Shown here in pieces: positions 1 to 12,317 of a DNA stretch of 64,000 nucleotides. Every line of letters begins with the position of its first letter. Within the stretch, counting starts at the first letter, position 1. Under the pieces are notes generated by a model. The model was given only the letters and a program-made list of their open reading frames with translations, was not told the origin of the DNA and ran no database searches. The translations under genes were made by a program, and so were the position numbers. Source of the stretch: Lolium rigidum (taxonomy: Eukaryota; Streptophyta; Magnoliopsida; Poales; Poaceae); contig NC_061508.1 of NCBI RefSeq assembly GCF_022539505.1, forward strand, positions 98,977,385 to 99,041,384, given 5' to 3'.

Positions 1-2383
1 TCTGTTTTGCAGGTATTTGACAATTGGTATTAGGATTTGATAACAATGATCATAGCATTATTTTATTGTTCAAGATAAATGTGTAATGCATGATTTTGTT
101 TGTATCCTTGTGGTTTCTTTTTAAATTTTTAATTTAGCCATGAATTTATGTGGTCTTTGAAACTCTTTTTCCTCCTTGCAATACAACTTTCTTTTGAAAT
201 ATTTAAAGTGTATAATTTGGTGCTCAAAGCATTTTAAAGATTATTATGAGGTTTTGGTTTCTTAAGTGAGAGTTTGTTTCACTTACATTTTAACTTAGGG
301 AATCACCTATTTATTATAGTTTTGTGCATTCTCTTATAACCTTCTTTTAAGATGAACACTATTATTATCTTTGAAAATGCCTAGAGTAAATATTGTTCCC
401 ATAATGATTTGGTCTTGATTACAAAGGTAAGGGGTTGATCACCTCACCTGATTTTTAATAAAGGGTTTCAACTATGTTCATCTTATGCTCCAAGTATTAA
501 GTATAAGATTTAACTAGTGAGAAATTCTAGGGTTCTAATAATATTTACCTAATGGCAATTGGTTTGAATCTCAATTATGGTACGGTTTATATTATGATCA
601 CCATAGTGATACATAAACTAGGGTTGATATTTAATTCTAGGGTGTAGAGATGAGATGACACCATGTTGTACTTGCTAGGGTTTAATTTTCCCTAACTAAA
701 ATAAGATGGTTACTTGCTTTCTTGTTATTATTCTCATTTAGTTATTAAGGTTCTGAGAATTGTTTCTCTCTAATACCAATGGACTTTCTTTATATCCTTA
801 ATCTATCATTAAAGTAATTAAAGTAGTTATGGTTCTTTTTATAGTTAACTTTGGTTATGGATGATTGGTTTCTCACCATATAAAGTATGGAGTTTGACTC
901 TAAGGTTTACTTAAGTCCTTTAATTGAGGAATAAATGGAATATAGATTTGATAGGGTTCTACTTATGATCACCAAGTGATTCACAAGTTAAAGATAAGAT
1001 ATAAGCCTAGGATTGTTTATTATTGATCTCCTTATAATTTTATGTGGCTAATGATATCTGCTTATCCTATTAGGTTTTAACTTGTCCTTACTTACTTCAA
1101 GAGCATGATCATGATTTAAGCATGATCAACTTGTTCTTAATAACTCTACCTCAAATTCTTAGGGTTCATGATCATTACACAATTTATAATGATCAAGGTT
1201 GGACTTCCTAAGGTATCTCTCCTTGAATGGGTTTCTCACTCCCAAGATCAAGTGTTGTCTTGATCAATTAAATATATACTTTCTTTTATAGTTTCTTGAA
1301 TGGGCATGGTTATGGTGGTCTCAATTATCTTGAGTATAACACCATAGGTTGAGCTTTCTCATTTAGGAATGGTTATTCTAGGGTTTATGGTGTACTCCTA
1401 ATATTTATTTAGGTTACTGAGCCAAAGATTCAATTGTCTATCTTAGTTGGTTTATTCCACACCTTATTTCACTAAGTCATGGATATAGTCTTATTCCATT
1501 TGGTATCTGGTGATCTCACCACTTCAAGGTGAAATGGTTTACGTAATACTTTAGTTCAAAGTTTAACATTGAATCTTAAATAGGTAAAGCTAGAATTAGT
1601 ATGAGTGGTCTCTCTCTCATTTGGGAAGGTCTTTAATTCCATCCTAAGATTAAGTTCCATAGAGAATGATGTGATCATCAATATCTATGTTTAACATAAA
1701 TGGATTCTCTCTCTAAGGATTGTCTTGAATAATATCCTAGGGTTCTTTCTAAAGATGATGATTTGAATACTTGGATGTATATCCAAGGTTTAGCTCAAGG
1801 TTTGTTATTGCTTCTCTAATAAATAAGATAGAGCTCTCACCTCTCTGGTTTTGGTGTATAATAATTTGAACTAAAGAAGAATTATATTCCTTAGTTGGAT
1901 CTCCTTGTCTTGTTTTCAAGATTAAAGTAGAATGAATACCATGAGGTTCATGGTAGGATCAAGGATTAGTTTCAGACATGGACAAGATAGGTTAGGAATA
2001 GTTACTCCTAATTATTGTTACTTGAGTTCGAATTAAATGGATGTTCATATGTTGTGGCAAGGATTATCATATTATAACCTTTTATAAGATCAAGTAATTG
2101 ATCATTGAGTAAAGTGTTGTTGTGTTGATTATTAGTTCCATTTGATCTAACCCCTTAGATCAAATCATCTCTACCCAAAACAATGTTCTAACCAAAGTCA
2201 CATTGAGGTTTATAGCGCTTGACTTGATGAGGTACTTCAATTCCACCAAGGTCAAGTGAAACTTCGATTCTCGTGATCTGTTTTACTTTAAAGCGCGAAA
2301 ATTCCCCAGATTTTCTATGCATGAATGCAATGCACACATCTGTTTCCTCTATTTTTTGTAACCCCAATACCTGGGATATTACA
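1..2383 (+). repeat. 3' part of a long LTR, probably Gypsy type
   Basis: This is an AT-rich block with no long open frame. It ends in a typical LTR 3' border (CTGGGATATTACA, ending in CA at 2383), where base composition changes abruptly to GC-rich coding-like sequence. The 5' end lies outside the window, so the LTR is at least 2.38 kb. No primer-binding site follows the border, so this is either the 3' LTR of an element lying to the left or a solo LTR. The family was not recognised with certainty; a Gypsy assignment rests on the length and the terminal sequence. Confidence 0.55.
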
Positions 2384-2715
2384 CGGAGTGGCAGCGCCGG
2401 TGGGAGGTGCGCTGGCAGCAGGGGTGGGAGCAGCTTGCGCTGCGGCGGGAGATGCGGGAGCAGCAGCAACGTGATGATGAAGTCTACGAGCGGCGGCGCT
2501 TGGCGGAGATGCAGCTGCGGCTACGGAGGCAGGAGGTGGAGCACCATCGGCGGCCGGAGGAGCTGGAGCAGCAGCTGCGTCAGGAGGTGGCGACCGCGGA
2601 TAGATCAGCCTACATGACGTTTGTGGCGGAGAGACCAGCGGGGAATCGACGACGACAGAGCAGCAGAGAGAGCAACGGTCGATCGTCCACCTTCATAGAG
2701 CCGGGTGTCCAGTAG
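2384..2715 (+). pseudogene. Truncated coding fragment, R/E/Q-rich coiled coil
   Basis: An open frame runs from the LTR border to a TAG at 2713-2715, without a start codon of its own at the border. The peptide is dominated by Arg, Glu and Gln in heptad-like spacing (pieces such as QQGWEQLALRREMREQQQR and EELEQQLRQEV), so a long coiled coil is expected. The reading frame is already open at 2385, which suggests that the upstream part of the gene was separated by the LTR element. The product was not recognised. It could be the C-terminal exon of a plant- or transposon-associated coiled-coil protein. An internal ATG at 2407 could start a 102-residue product. Confidence 0.4.
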
Positions 2716-2740
2716 GTAGTAGGCTAGAGATGAAGCAAGT

Positions 2741-2832
2741 TTCACATGTCATCCGGAATTGAGGAGTGAATAATGTTTTACTTGGATTTGACCTAAAATA
2801 TTATTTATTCCTCGATCTTGAATGACATGAAA
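2741..2832. repeat. Imperfect inverted repeat (foldback)
   Basis: The arm at 2741-2780 is an imperfect reverse complement of the arm at 2794-2832, with a short spacer. Both arms share CATGTCAT and an AT-rich (A)ATAAT core. It lies just 3' of the coding fragment and could be a small MITE or an RNA hairpin in that gene's 3' region. Confidence 0.55.
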
Positions 2833-3169
2833 ATAAAACTAGTCTTAAAAATATCCTACCGAGACGGCCTGTTCGGGGACGCCTGTGTGAGAACATCCCT
2901 CTGTTTGGGGACGTTGGTGTGAGAAGATCACCTTCAAAGAGGATGCAGTACTGATGGCCTCCATACACCAGTGCCACCGTCCCTACCGAAGCTCCTGCAG
3001 ACGGCACCGGTGTAGATGCTGTAAGACGATTTACGACGAGTTTGTGTTTGGATGGCGAGATTTTTCTTTCATTTTCGTGTGAAATTTCTATGGCAATCTG
3101 TTGGGCAGGGAGGCCTCATGGTATATCCTGTAAAAATGAAGCCGTGTCTCCACGACACGGTGAGGTGAG

Positions 3170-4451
3170 ATGGGTACCCTCCTCCCTCCACGGCCGACGC
3201 CTTCCACCGTCCGTCCGCCTCTCCCCGCCACTCGTCTTCTCCTTCTCCCGGAGCACCACCGTGCGCAGGTCGCCGCCCCGTCCTTCTCGTCTCACCAGGT
3301 CCGTCTCCTCCCCTCCATATTCCTCCTGCAGCCAACTCCCTCTCTTTCTTGAAGCTCACCTCGACTCTCTTCCCCCGGCACGCCCGCAGACGCCGGCGCA
3401 GCTGCACGCCGTGCCCCGTCCGAGAACCGCCTCGCCTGATGCCGACGACGCCGCGGCCCTCATGGTCGCGCGCGCGGAGGCGGGAGACTTCGCGCGCGCG
3501 CAGTCCATCTGGGCGCAGCTCCTGCTCAGCTCGGCCGCGCCGTGCCTCGCCGCCGCGGCGCCCCGCCTCCTCCCGGCGTACGCGCGCCTGGGCCGCTACG
3601 ACGAGGTCCTCCTCGCCGTGCGGGAGCTCTCGGCGCGGGACCCCGCGCAGGCGCAGTCCCTCTACCCGCTCGCCGTCTCCTGCCTCGGCGCCGCCGGCGA
3701 GCTGGCGCTCATGGAGGCCGCGCTCAAGGAGATGTCCCGCGCGGGGCTCCGCGTCGACTCCGCCACGGGCAACGCCTTCGTGCGCCACTACGCGGCCTCC
3801 GGCACCGTCTGGGAGACGGAGGCGGCGGTCGGCCGGCTCAGGAAGACCGGCCTGCTCATCTCCGCCGACGCCATCCGCGCCGTCGCGTCCGCGTACCTCG
3901 CGCGGCGCGAGCACTACAGGCTCGGCGAGTTCGTGCGCGGCCTCGGCCTCGGCCGCCGCAACGCCGGCAACCTGCTCTGGAACCTCTACCTCCTCTCCTT
4001 CGCGGCCAACTTCAAGATGAAGTCCCTGCAGCGCGCCTTCCTGGAGATGGCCGACGCCGGGTTCCGGCCGGACGTCACCACCTTCAACATCCGCGCCGCC
4101 GCATTCTCCAAGATGTGCATGTTCTGGGACCTCCACCTCACCGCCGACCACATGCGCCGCGACGGCGTCGTGCCGGACCTCGTCACGCACGGCTGCTTCG
4201 TGGATGCGTACATGGAGCGCCGGCTCGCGCGCAACCTCTCCTTCGCGTTCCGCCGGCTCGACGGCGCCGGCGAGCCCGTCGTGGCCACGGACGGTATCGT
4301 GTTCGAGGCGTTCGGCAAAGGGGGTTTCCACGCCACCTCAGAGGCCGTGCTGGAGGCCGCCGGCGGGAAACGCCGGTGGACGTACTATAGCCTGCTCGGC
4401 ATCTACCTGAAGAAACAGCACAGGAGAAACCAAATCTTCTGGAACTACTGA
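3170..4451 (+). CDS. Pentatricopeptide repeat (PPR) protein, P class, At3g42630-like
   Basis: PPR proteins bind organelle RNA in a sequence-specific way, and this one carries no C-terminal DYW or E editing domain. The 35-residue helical repeats are visible in the second half, for example around FLEMADAGFRPDVTTFNIRA and HMRRDGVVPDLVTHGCFVDA. The preferred model has two exons, 3170-3298 and 3390-4451. The GT at 3299 and the AG at 3388-3389 leave a 91-nt pyrimidine-rich intron. The exons join in phase 0 and give 396 residues with an organelle-type leader (MGTLLPPRPTPST). The alternative is an unspliced frame from ATG 3042 (469 residues), which lacks a convincing leader. The ending YLKKQHRRNQIFWNY looks complete. 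Resemblance to Arabidopsis At3g42630 is from memory and unchecked. Confidence 0.8.
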
Positions 4452-4506
4452 TCTTGATCAGTGCAACAATAGTGCAGTGTATTTAGATGCTGGCTCAATG
4501 TACACG

Positions 4507-4858
4507 GTGATGAATGTTATGCTTAGAAAACAAAATCACACATGTGCTGGAACCATGGAAGAGTTTTGGTAATATCATACTACTACACAAAATGATTTAT
4601 AACCGCTTATAAGTTACACAACATTGGTACCAATTGTTCACAGATTCTGAATTGCTAGCTGCTACAAATCTACATATCCTCAAAGTGATGATCCTATGCT
4701 TGGAAACTATATCATAGATGTAACGGAACTGTAGAAGAGTTTTGGTGAGATCATACAAAAACTGACTTATAACCTCCTACAAGTTACAATGTTGGCATCA
4801 ATTGTTCACAGATTCTGAATTACTAGCTGCTACAAATCTACAACCTCACAATCACAAA
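4507..4858. repeat. Two-copy tandem duplication of ~175 bp
   Basis: Units at about 4507-4684 and 4685-4858 share GTGATGA, GAAGAGTTTTGGT, CAATTGTTCACAGATTCTGA and CTAGCTGCTACAAATCTAC at matching offsets, with scattered changes. The duplication fills most of the 540-bp gap between the convergent PPR and pseudouridine synthase genes. It probably affects the PPR 3' untranslated region. No other coding signal is seen here. Confidence 0.75.
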
Positions 4859-4990
4859 GGAAACCTCGCAACTCCCCTAATTCTGAGTTTCATGATATGG
4901 CACTCCATAAACACTAACATGAGCTTAGCCACATCTCATATCGAGCGATTCAGCTTACATAAGTGACATGTCCAGATAACAGAGAGACCA

Positions 4991-7900
4991 TCACACTAGG
5001 TAGGAAGACATGACATTCCAGCTAATTTTCATGTGAGCGGGCATTGGCGCGATGAACCTTAGGAGGTTGGGCTTCTCCTTGGACCATGGAGTACCATTAG
5101 CGTGCCACTCTCCCGTGTTACTCAGGAACTTCGCGATGTTAGGGACCACCATCTCCCGGCAATGCAGGTGCAGCAACGGGACTTTAGAGAGAACACTGCC
5201 CTTCTGAACCTCCAAGCCTTCAGGACGCCTCAGCTTGTATGGTTCCCCGGTGAAGGGCTCAAAGTCCGGCTGGGGATTCTGCTTCCACCTTTGGTGCACA
5301 AACCACCCATATTTGTAATCTCCAACGATGGGAGTGCCTAAGGCTTCTGCACAGTGGACTCGGAGCTGCAGAGGGGCAGAATAGTGAGACTGATGACTTC
5401 AGTTGAAAAAAATCGATAACAAATACAAGACATGTGAATATATTCTACACGTTACAATAAACTCAGGCATTTTAAGATAAATATGCAACAATATGTACGG
5501 CGTATCCATAATATCAAATGTGCTAACATCTTCATAAATTTTACAGAAAGGTGTTCAACAGAATTAGGTATTGTAAGAGTACCTGATGCTTCCGCCCTGT
5601 TAATGGGCGTAACTCAATCCAGGAGCAGCCATTGATGGTGGGTCCCATCACCCGATACTGGGTTACAGCTTCTTGTGCACCATCTATGCCAGAGGGATGT
5701 GCTAGAATGACCCTCTCAGCTTTGCCATCATCAAGAAGTACCTAGTTCACCAAGAGAGAAATTAGGACCTATGACAAAGCTTGCGATAAACCAAATGAAC
5801 TGTTACTACATGTTGTTTCAATTCGTGGCAAGGGGCAAAGGATGCAGCAACTGTGATGGTTGATGAGAGTGCTGATGATGACTACATCTTCTAGATGATA
5901 CAATGGTTGAAGTAACAATAGAAAATGATCTTATATAGCAAATTTAAAAAATGATCAAATGTTTTCCTTAGTAAAATACATGAGAAAATACCTTTGTTAG
6001 AGGAGCATATATAACTCCTTCGCTCTCTTTAGGCGCCCCGATGACCAATGCCCAGTATCTCTGCAAGTATGATTCACAGGCAGTATTCCATGTCTACAAG
6101 ATCCATAGAAAATATAAGACATCATCAGGGTATTATCACAAAAAAAAGCGTGCTATTTTAGATGGAACCCAACTTGCGAAGTAGCAAAAATCATGAATTT
6201 AGGTTAACCTGCGAAGCTGTTTTTGCTAATTTGATGCTAGTGAAGAGCCAGTGCAATCGGGTATAGCTTTCTCTTGTTCTCCCCATCAACATCAACCCAC
6301 TAGTATCTCTGTCCAGTCGATGGACCTGCACTTACAAACAAAGGAAGAAAATTAGAAGAGAGAGCTTAAGATTATACATGATATCCCAAAATAATGAGAA
6401 CCAGTCTTACCAATTTTGGACCCTCTTCATTTCCATATTTAAGTGCTGCTGCTGCAAGCACGTCCATACTATTATGTACAGGCAAATGCCCCTTCATGGG
6501 CACTTTTGGGGGCTTGTTAAGCACAAGTATGGCTGAGTCCTAAAATTTAGAAATTTCAGCATACTAGGATGAATGTAAATCAGGAATAATAAAATCACCA
6601 AACTCTGGATGACACACTCAAATGATGACAATGTGACGCCTTTCATCAATAGACACGGTCAATAAGCAACTTATGAATGCCACTTTTACAGTACTGTTAA
6701 AGTAATATAACATGTGACAGACACTGATTTACACATATCACAATCCTGTATGTGCAAGTTAGTTTACCGCACCACTGACAATACATAGCGTCAGAGGCTT
6801 ACACAACTGCCCACAGAAAAGCTTTTGTTACGGCAGTAATTACGCAAGCAACTGATCAGAAAACAACATACAACAAACAATTACCTTGTAGATGACAAGC
6901 CTTTTCAAGTACTCAATCTCATCTCTATTGGGATGCAATGACGCAGAGGGAATGGTCTCATACCGCTTCTTTATCTCGGCCTCAGCCACAGACACAGGAA
7001 GATGAATTCTCATGCCAGGCTCCATCACTTCATGATGCTTGATCTGCACCAAACTGCTGAGCATATTTACTTCATTCACATAATACGACAAGATTTCCCT
7101 AAAAGTAAGGAAAAAGAGCAGCATGGGGTTTTCATTATATACCTTTTTTAGAAGATGCTTCTGGCTCCGAATGCACTCCCCTGAAACCTCCTGCTCTGAG
7201 CACTCAGCGAAAACCTGGTCAAACGATAGCAGCTCGTTTCGTCTCAGATAGAAAAATGAACCTAAATATAGTGTGAACTGGTTCTGAATTGAGAGAAGCT
7301 AACAACAAGAAGCTTTTCAACATGGAAAACTGTTGACAAAGCAAATGAATTATGTCTCAACGGCATAAATGCATAGTATATGATCATTAACACAAATCTT
7401 CATCCTAATATTATCAGTCTTGCAAAGGACCGTGTGGGGCACTGTACCTAGTCGAGTTGGCTGCTGTGATAAAGGAGATACATGACCAAGGTATGAGAGG
7501 AGAATGAGGCAAGGTTGTACTTAAAGGGGATGGAGGGCGAACGGTAGGGATATCAAAGAACTAGAATCCGAAACCCCTTCCAGCCATAGCCTTCGCATGC
7601 CCACCCTCGCCCACATCTCAGCATCTTTCCATCTTGCTTTTGTACACCTGGCTCGCAACGAAACCCACCAAGGTCCTCACAGAACAATCATCAGCAGTTC
7701 AGCACCAGGCATTAGGTTGGCAAAACTGTTTGCCTGACAGAATTCTTTGGGAAAAAGGGTATCCGACCATCAGATGATCGGACATTGCAGTTCACCACTA
7801 CAATAGTCACACATGAAACAAGCAATTCACGGGGCAGGAAAAACAATAATCCAACTCTTGTGGCATGGTATCACTAACTGAACCAACCAACCACCGAAAC

Positions 7901-8259
7901 TGATAAAATGATCGGTACAGTACAGAGGAAGGAGGCGGGGCAGCAGTACGCACCTGCCTCTTGTTGAAGTGCGCCTGCACGACCTCCTGCGGCACGTCGT
8001 CGAAGCAGTGCTTCACCCAGCTCACCGCCGTCACGCGCCGCGGCGCCACCTTCCTCCCGGCGAGCGGGTCGGCCCCGGCGGGGAACGGCGGCAGGGAGAG
8101 CAGCTGCCGCGGCTTCGGCCCGGGCTTGGGCGCGCCGAGGCGGGCCACGTTGTTGCTGTCCACGCGCACCACCGCCGCGGGCGCGGGCGGCGCCAGGCGC
8201 GACAGCCGCCGGCTTAACGCCGGCCACGGGCACGGCCCCAGGCGGCGGCGCAGCATCAT
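4991..8259 (-). CDS. RluA-family RNA pseudouridine synthase, mitochondrial (PUS3/PUS4-like)
   Basis: This enzyme isomerises uridine to pseudouridine in RNA. Eight exons with GT-AG borders were traced: 8259-7954, 7214-7143, 7043-6885, 6539-6411, 6325-6209, 6093-5992, 5741-5583 and 5365-4991. All introns are phase 0 and the product is 472 residues. The N terminus (MMLRRRLGPCPWPALSRRL) is Arg-rich and acid-free, as in a mitochondrial presequence. An S4-like RNA-binding region probably covers residues ~80-170. The catalytic motif is HRLDRDTSG at residues 224-232, with the nucleophilic Asp227. The second RluA signature, GRKHQLRVH, is formed across the exon 7/8 junction. Family knowledge suggests an organellar rRNA or mRNA target; the specific target cannot be read from the sequence. 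Length and all motifs look intact. Confidence 0.9.
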
Positions 8260-8518
8260 TTGGTTGATGACCAGTCCCCACTGATTCAGGAGCAGTTGCC
8301 TGGTAAATTGCGCAACTAGGCCGACCTGATGCTAAGCCCATGGTACCAAGTTGATGGGCCGTTTGTTTATCCGGCCTGTAACATGGGCAGTAATTCTCAA
8401 CCTTGATGCGCCAGCCCAGTAAATTGAATTCTCGAGTCTCATTATTGGTGGGACCCGTGTGTCATTGCCTTGGGAAGGGGACCCTTCTTTTGTACTCTAA
8501 CTCTCACCATCTCTCCTA

Positions 8519-8639
8519 CTCCCTCCGTCACGAAATATGTCGAAGGTTTTTTTTTAAATTTGATGTATCTAAACACTAATAGATACATTTAAATTTTGAT
8601 AAACCTTCGATATGTTTCGACTTTCGTGGGAGGAGGGAA
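8519..8639. mobile_element. Stowaway-type MITE
   Basis: The 121-bp element starts CTCCCTCCGTCACGAAATATG and ends with its imperfect inverse, GTTTCGACTTTCGTGGGAGGAGGGA. It is AT-rich and foldback-like, and is flanked by TA at 8517-8518 and 8640-8641, the mariner/Stowaway target. It lies about 260 bp upstream of the pseudouridine synthase start, so it is in that gene's promoter region. Confidence 0.8.
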
Positions 8640-8769
8640 TATAATTCTCCAGCGAGATCATTTGGTGATGCCCACTCCCCGCAGTTGCTCAAACCATACA
8701 TGTATTTTGCAAAGATAGTATTCAATTTCTCCAAGAAAATCTCTAAGGATATAATTGATGTTATTTCAT

Positions 8770-9681
8770 AATTTTGGTGGGGGTGATGATGATGACTACA
8801 AGAAATTGTATTGGCTCCCTTGGTGGAGGATGTGCATTACAAAATAAAGAGGAGGTATGAGGTTTCGTGATTTGCATATTTCTAGCACGACCATGTTAGC
8901 AAAACAATTTAGAGACTGATAGAGGAGCCAAGCTCTTTGCCTCCTTGAAATAGGCTTTCGCCCTGCTACCATACGAGCCAAACTCTTTGTGTGCAAGGGT
9001 TTTTCGTTCTAAGTACTACCCTGATGGCAATTTCATAAATTTAAAGCTGAAAGGTGGTAACTCGTTTACTTGGCAAAGTGTTATCTATGAAATTTAATTT
9101 TTTAATCGTGGACGCATATGGCAAGCTAAAGAGGATATCAAATAAATGTGTGGAAGGATCCATGGATCCCAACGAGTCCAACAAGAAGAGTCTACACTCT
9201 AAGATGATCTATTCTCTTAGAAAGTTTCGGAGCTCATTAATCCATCCACGGATCATGGGGCGAGGAGTTGATACACGGGATTTTTTGAGTGCGGATGATA
9301 ATAGGATATTTGAGATTGCAATGGCTCCTTCAGGTATTCAAGATTTTGTAGGTTGTCATTTAACAAAACAAAATGGTTTAGTCTCAGTTAGATCAACTTA
9401 TCACGCTAAATGGGATTCCTAGTTTGAAAGACAAAACCCTAATGTGATGGACATTGGAGGATCACAAGGAAGTGAAGTATGGAAGAAGCTTCAGGGTTTA
9501 CAACTATCGTCCAAGATAAAGATTTTTGCGTGGACAACACTCCATGGGTTGATACCATGTTTGGGAGTTCTAGCAAATAGGTATATTGTTACTTCTAGCC
9601 AGTGCCCAATTTGTAATACCGGGTCTGAAGATATCGTACACACTCTCTCCTCTTTTCCTCGAGCCAAACAAGTGCGAGATA
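8770..9681 (+). pseudogene. LINE (L1-type) reverse transcriptase C-terminal part, decayed
   Basis: Forward-frame pieces match the end of plant L1 ORF2. A stretch before 9050 resembles the region that reads LCARVF...KYYPDGNF in these elements. It is followed by SFTWQSV-like residues and, at 9444-9670, by the zinc-binding segment VWKKLQGLQLSSKIKIFAW and CPICNTGSEDIVHTL. Several stops (for example TAG at 9420-9422) and frame changes make it non-functional. The frame is cut at 9681 by the CACTA element and resumes after 18,944 with the RNase H segment. Confidence 0.75.
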
Positions 9682-10195
9682 CACTACAGGAATCGGCGGG
9701 TACGCCGACGGCCGGCTGCCCTCGGCGTAGCCATGCCTTGCCCTCGGCGTAGGCTACGCCGACGGCAGCCCTCGGCGTACGTCGTCGGCGTCTGGGTCCC
9801 TCGGCACAGACGTGTCCACCGTCGGCGTAGGCATGGCCGTCGGCGTACACCACCTACGCCGAGGACCATGCTCGCCGTCGGCGTACGCACCGTCGGCGTA
9901 CGCTCGCCGGCGTGCCGTCGCCGTTAACGGCGCGATGCCATACGCCGAGGGCATCCCCCTCGGCATAGAGAGCCACCAGAGGCGACGTGGCGCAGCGTGG
10001 CGGGCCGTAGCCAGGAGCTACGCCGAGGGCAACCCCCTCGGCATATGCATGGCCCATGCAGGCCACGTGGAGCGACGAGGTGCGGCCAGGTGAGGTGGCC
10101 TATGCCGACGGCAATGCCCTCGGCATAGGCTCGACCATATGGTCATGCCGGGGCCCTATGCCGACGGCATTGCCCTCGGCGTATGCCCTACCATT
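9682..10195 (+). repeat. Left terminal and subterminal repeats of the CACTA element
   Basis: More than fifteen direct and inverted copies of a 12-13 bp motif (ACGCCGACGGC, CCCTCGGCGTA, CCCTCGGCATA) are packed into ~500 bp. In CACTA elements such motifs are binding sites for the accessory transposase. The short open frames here are by-products of the repeats. Confidence 0.8.
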
Positions 10196-10485
10196 TGGTT
10201 TTTTCGATTTAAATTGGGTTCCAATTCATCTAAATTCAGTTCAGCAGGTCCAATACATCCAAATACATCGAAATTCATCCAAATTCACCATAATTCACAT
10301 AAATAGCATGAAATCCACATAGTAGCATACAAATACATCCAAAATCACCATAATTCACATAAATAGCATGAAATCCACATAGTAGCATACATGGTGCATG
10401 TAGTAGCATACAAGAGGAGAGTGCCATGTCATCCAATACATAGTAGTAGGTAGCAAATGATGGCAAGCAAGAAGCCCGGTGCCGA

Positions 10486-12160
10486 CTAGCGGAGGAAGGA
10501 CCCGGGCGGGGTGTGTCCGCCCACATCGTTGGCGAAACGAGGAGCCCGGGGTTTCGCTCCGGTAGAAGCTGCGGAAGAACCACACGGAGAAGGACCGGTA
10601 GCACGCCCAGGAGAAGTCGACGGAGAGGCACCGGGAGTAGTCCCGGGAGTAGTCGACGGAGAGGCACCAGCAGAACGCCCGGGAGACCGACCACCTTCAT
10701 GAACCGGTGTGACCTCGCGCCCACCCGGCGATGCCCGGTTCCCGGACCATCCCGTTCCCTACGTGTTCCCTACATGTTAGCAACTTGCGAGGCAAAGGAA
10801 AGTGGTAACTACCGGTTTGGCAAAGAACTTACCTCCGGTGTGGATCCGTAGTAAGTCGCAGCGAAAGCTGCCCTCGATGGCATGATAGGCATGTCCCCCG
10901 CCACGGTAACTCGAGCCGGTGGCGGTGTACCGATAGACATAGAGATCATCATTTCCTGCAAGATAGGTTACAAGTTAGGCTTTGCAGAAATAAAGCATCA
11001 AACTGAGACTTGTCATCTACTTGCGCGAGAAGGAAGATTCAGACTTACTGATATATACGTCATATAGGCCGTATTCTGCCTATTCCACTGGGCAGCGGCC
11101 TGCTGATACGCTTCATTGCAGGCTTCGAAGGCCGCCTCGAAGTCAGGCTACAATTTCAGAAACAATGAATCTCGTAAACACTTAGCCATGTAGGAAGGAA
11201 AACCGGAAAGAGGATGAAAATGAGGAAACTTACATCGTAGGCGGGTGGACGAGCGAGGCCGTGGACGAGGGCTGGGGGCTGTCGGCGGTGAGGGTATGCT
11301 TGAGGCGCGTGTAGCTCGTGGAGTGGGTAGGCTTGACCGCCTTATTCATCCAAGGGAAACGGCCATGCGGACGCCCGTGCCCCGACAGGACCAACGACTC
11401 CTCGTCAGCCGGAATGCTCAAGGGGTCATCCACCTCGGGGTGACGAGACTTGACCATGTCGCGGTAGTCCTCCTTGGCGGCCTTGGCATTGCCGTAGTAC
11501 TGTGGCTGAGGCAATGCGGGATTGGGCTTACTGCTCGTCCGCATCATGTCATATATCTGGGCATCATGAAGCACCACCCCGGGTGGTGCCTCGGCCACCT
11601 GCATCGCGAAAAGAAAAGTTAAGCGTACCACAAATGAGACATGGCGGGAAATGAATGAAGGTCGTTCCATGTATATACATACCTTTTTCCCCTTGAAGCG
11701 GGTGTAGTCGCGGTTTCCCGCGCGATGTGTGCCACCGGTGCCTCGGTTCTCCATGTTACGCCTCGACACGGCTGCAAACTCCTCGTCCTGCCTGAGCCAC
11801 CTCGCCCTAATCAGCTCCTCCCATGCCTCCCTATGCTGCTCGGCCCACTCCGGACAAACCTGAAAACGCAATACTGAGCTCAAGATAATTCAATGAAAAC
11901 TTAGCGACAATGTAGAATCTCATTGACATTTTACTCACCGACATGTACTCCTCAATGGTCATTGCCCATTCGTCCGTAGGCTCGTTACCAACATAGTACT
12001 CCTTCTTGACCCTCTTACCCTTGTTAGCCCGAAGGCACTAGCGCTGGTGAACTTTTGGTTGTACCACTTGCTGCGGTGTCAACCTCTCGCAAGCGCCACG
12101 CAAAGTGAGACGCGCCTGCGTGTCATGCTCCGGGTCCACACGATAGAAGCACTTCAATCA
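10486..12160 (-). pseudogene. CACTA accessory transposase-like gene (TNP1/Transposase_24-like)
   Basis: Several minus-strand exons can be read in order. About 12,160-11,940 has KKEYYVGNEPTDEWAMTI and about 11,862-11,682 has VCPEWAEQHREAWEELIRAR. About 11,602-11,234 has APPGVVLHDAQIYDMMRT and PQPQYYGNAKAAKEDY. About 11,151-11,056 has FEAACNEAYQQAAAQWNRQ-like residues and about 10,955-10,831 has EMMISMSIGTPPP. A Ser/Thr/Pro-rich tail ends at the TAG complement, 10,488-10,486. Borders fit GT-AG. A premature TAG in the first exon (near 12,040) replaces a probable Trp codon, so the gene is likely dead. The domain matches the DNA-binding partner protein of plant CACTA elements. Confidence 0.6.
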
Positions 12161-12317
12161 TGCATAAATCAGTTGTGAAAGTCATGAGTTAGCACATTAG
12201 GGTCATCAACTATGAACGGTGCTCGAGAAATATATGCCTTACCCAGAACTTGGTGGTCACAGCCTCAGCAGCTGTCGCGAAGCCTACGGCAGGGGCATCC
12301 TCATAGTCCGCCCAAGT

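Noticed and set aside
3069..4331. Long minus-strand frame (420 residues) opposite the PPR gene
   Set aside because: Composition-driven shadow of a GC-rich gene. It has no domain, and the plus-strand product has clear PPR repeats.
3542..4390. 282-residue Pro/Arg-rich frame on the plus strand within the PPR gene
   Set aside because: Out-of-frame shadow with Arg/Pro/Ala bias from GC-rich third positions.
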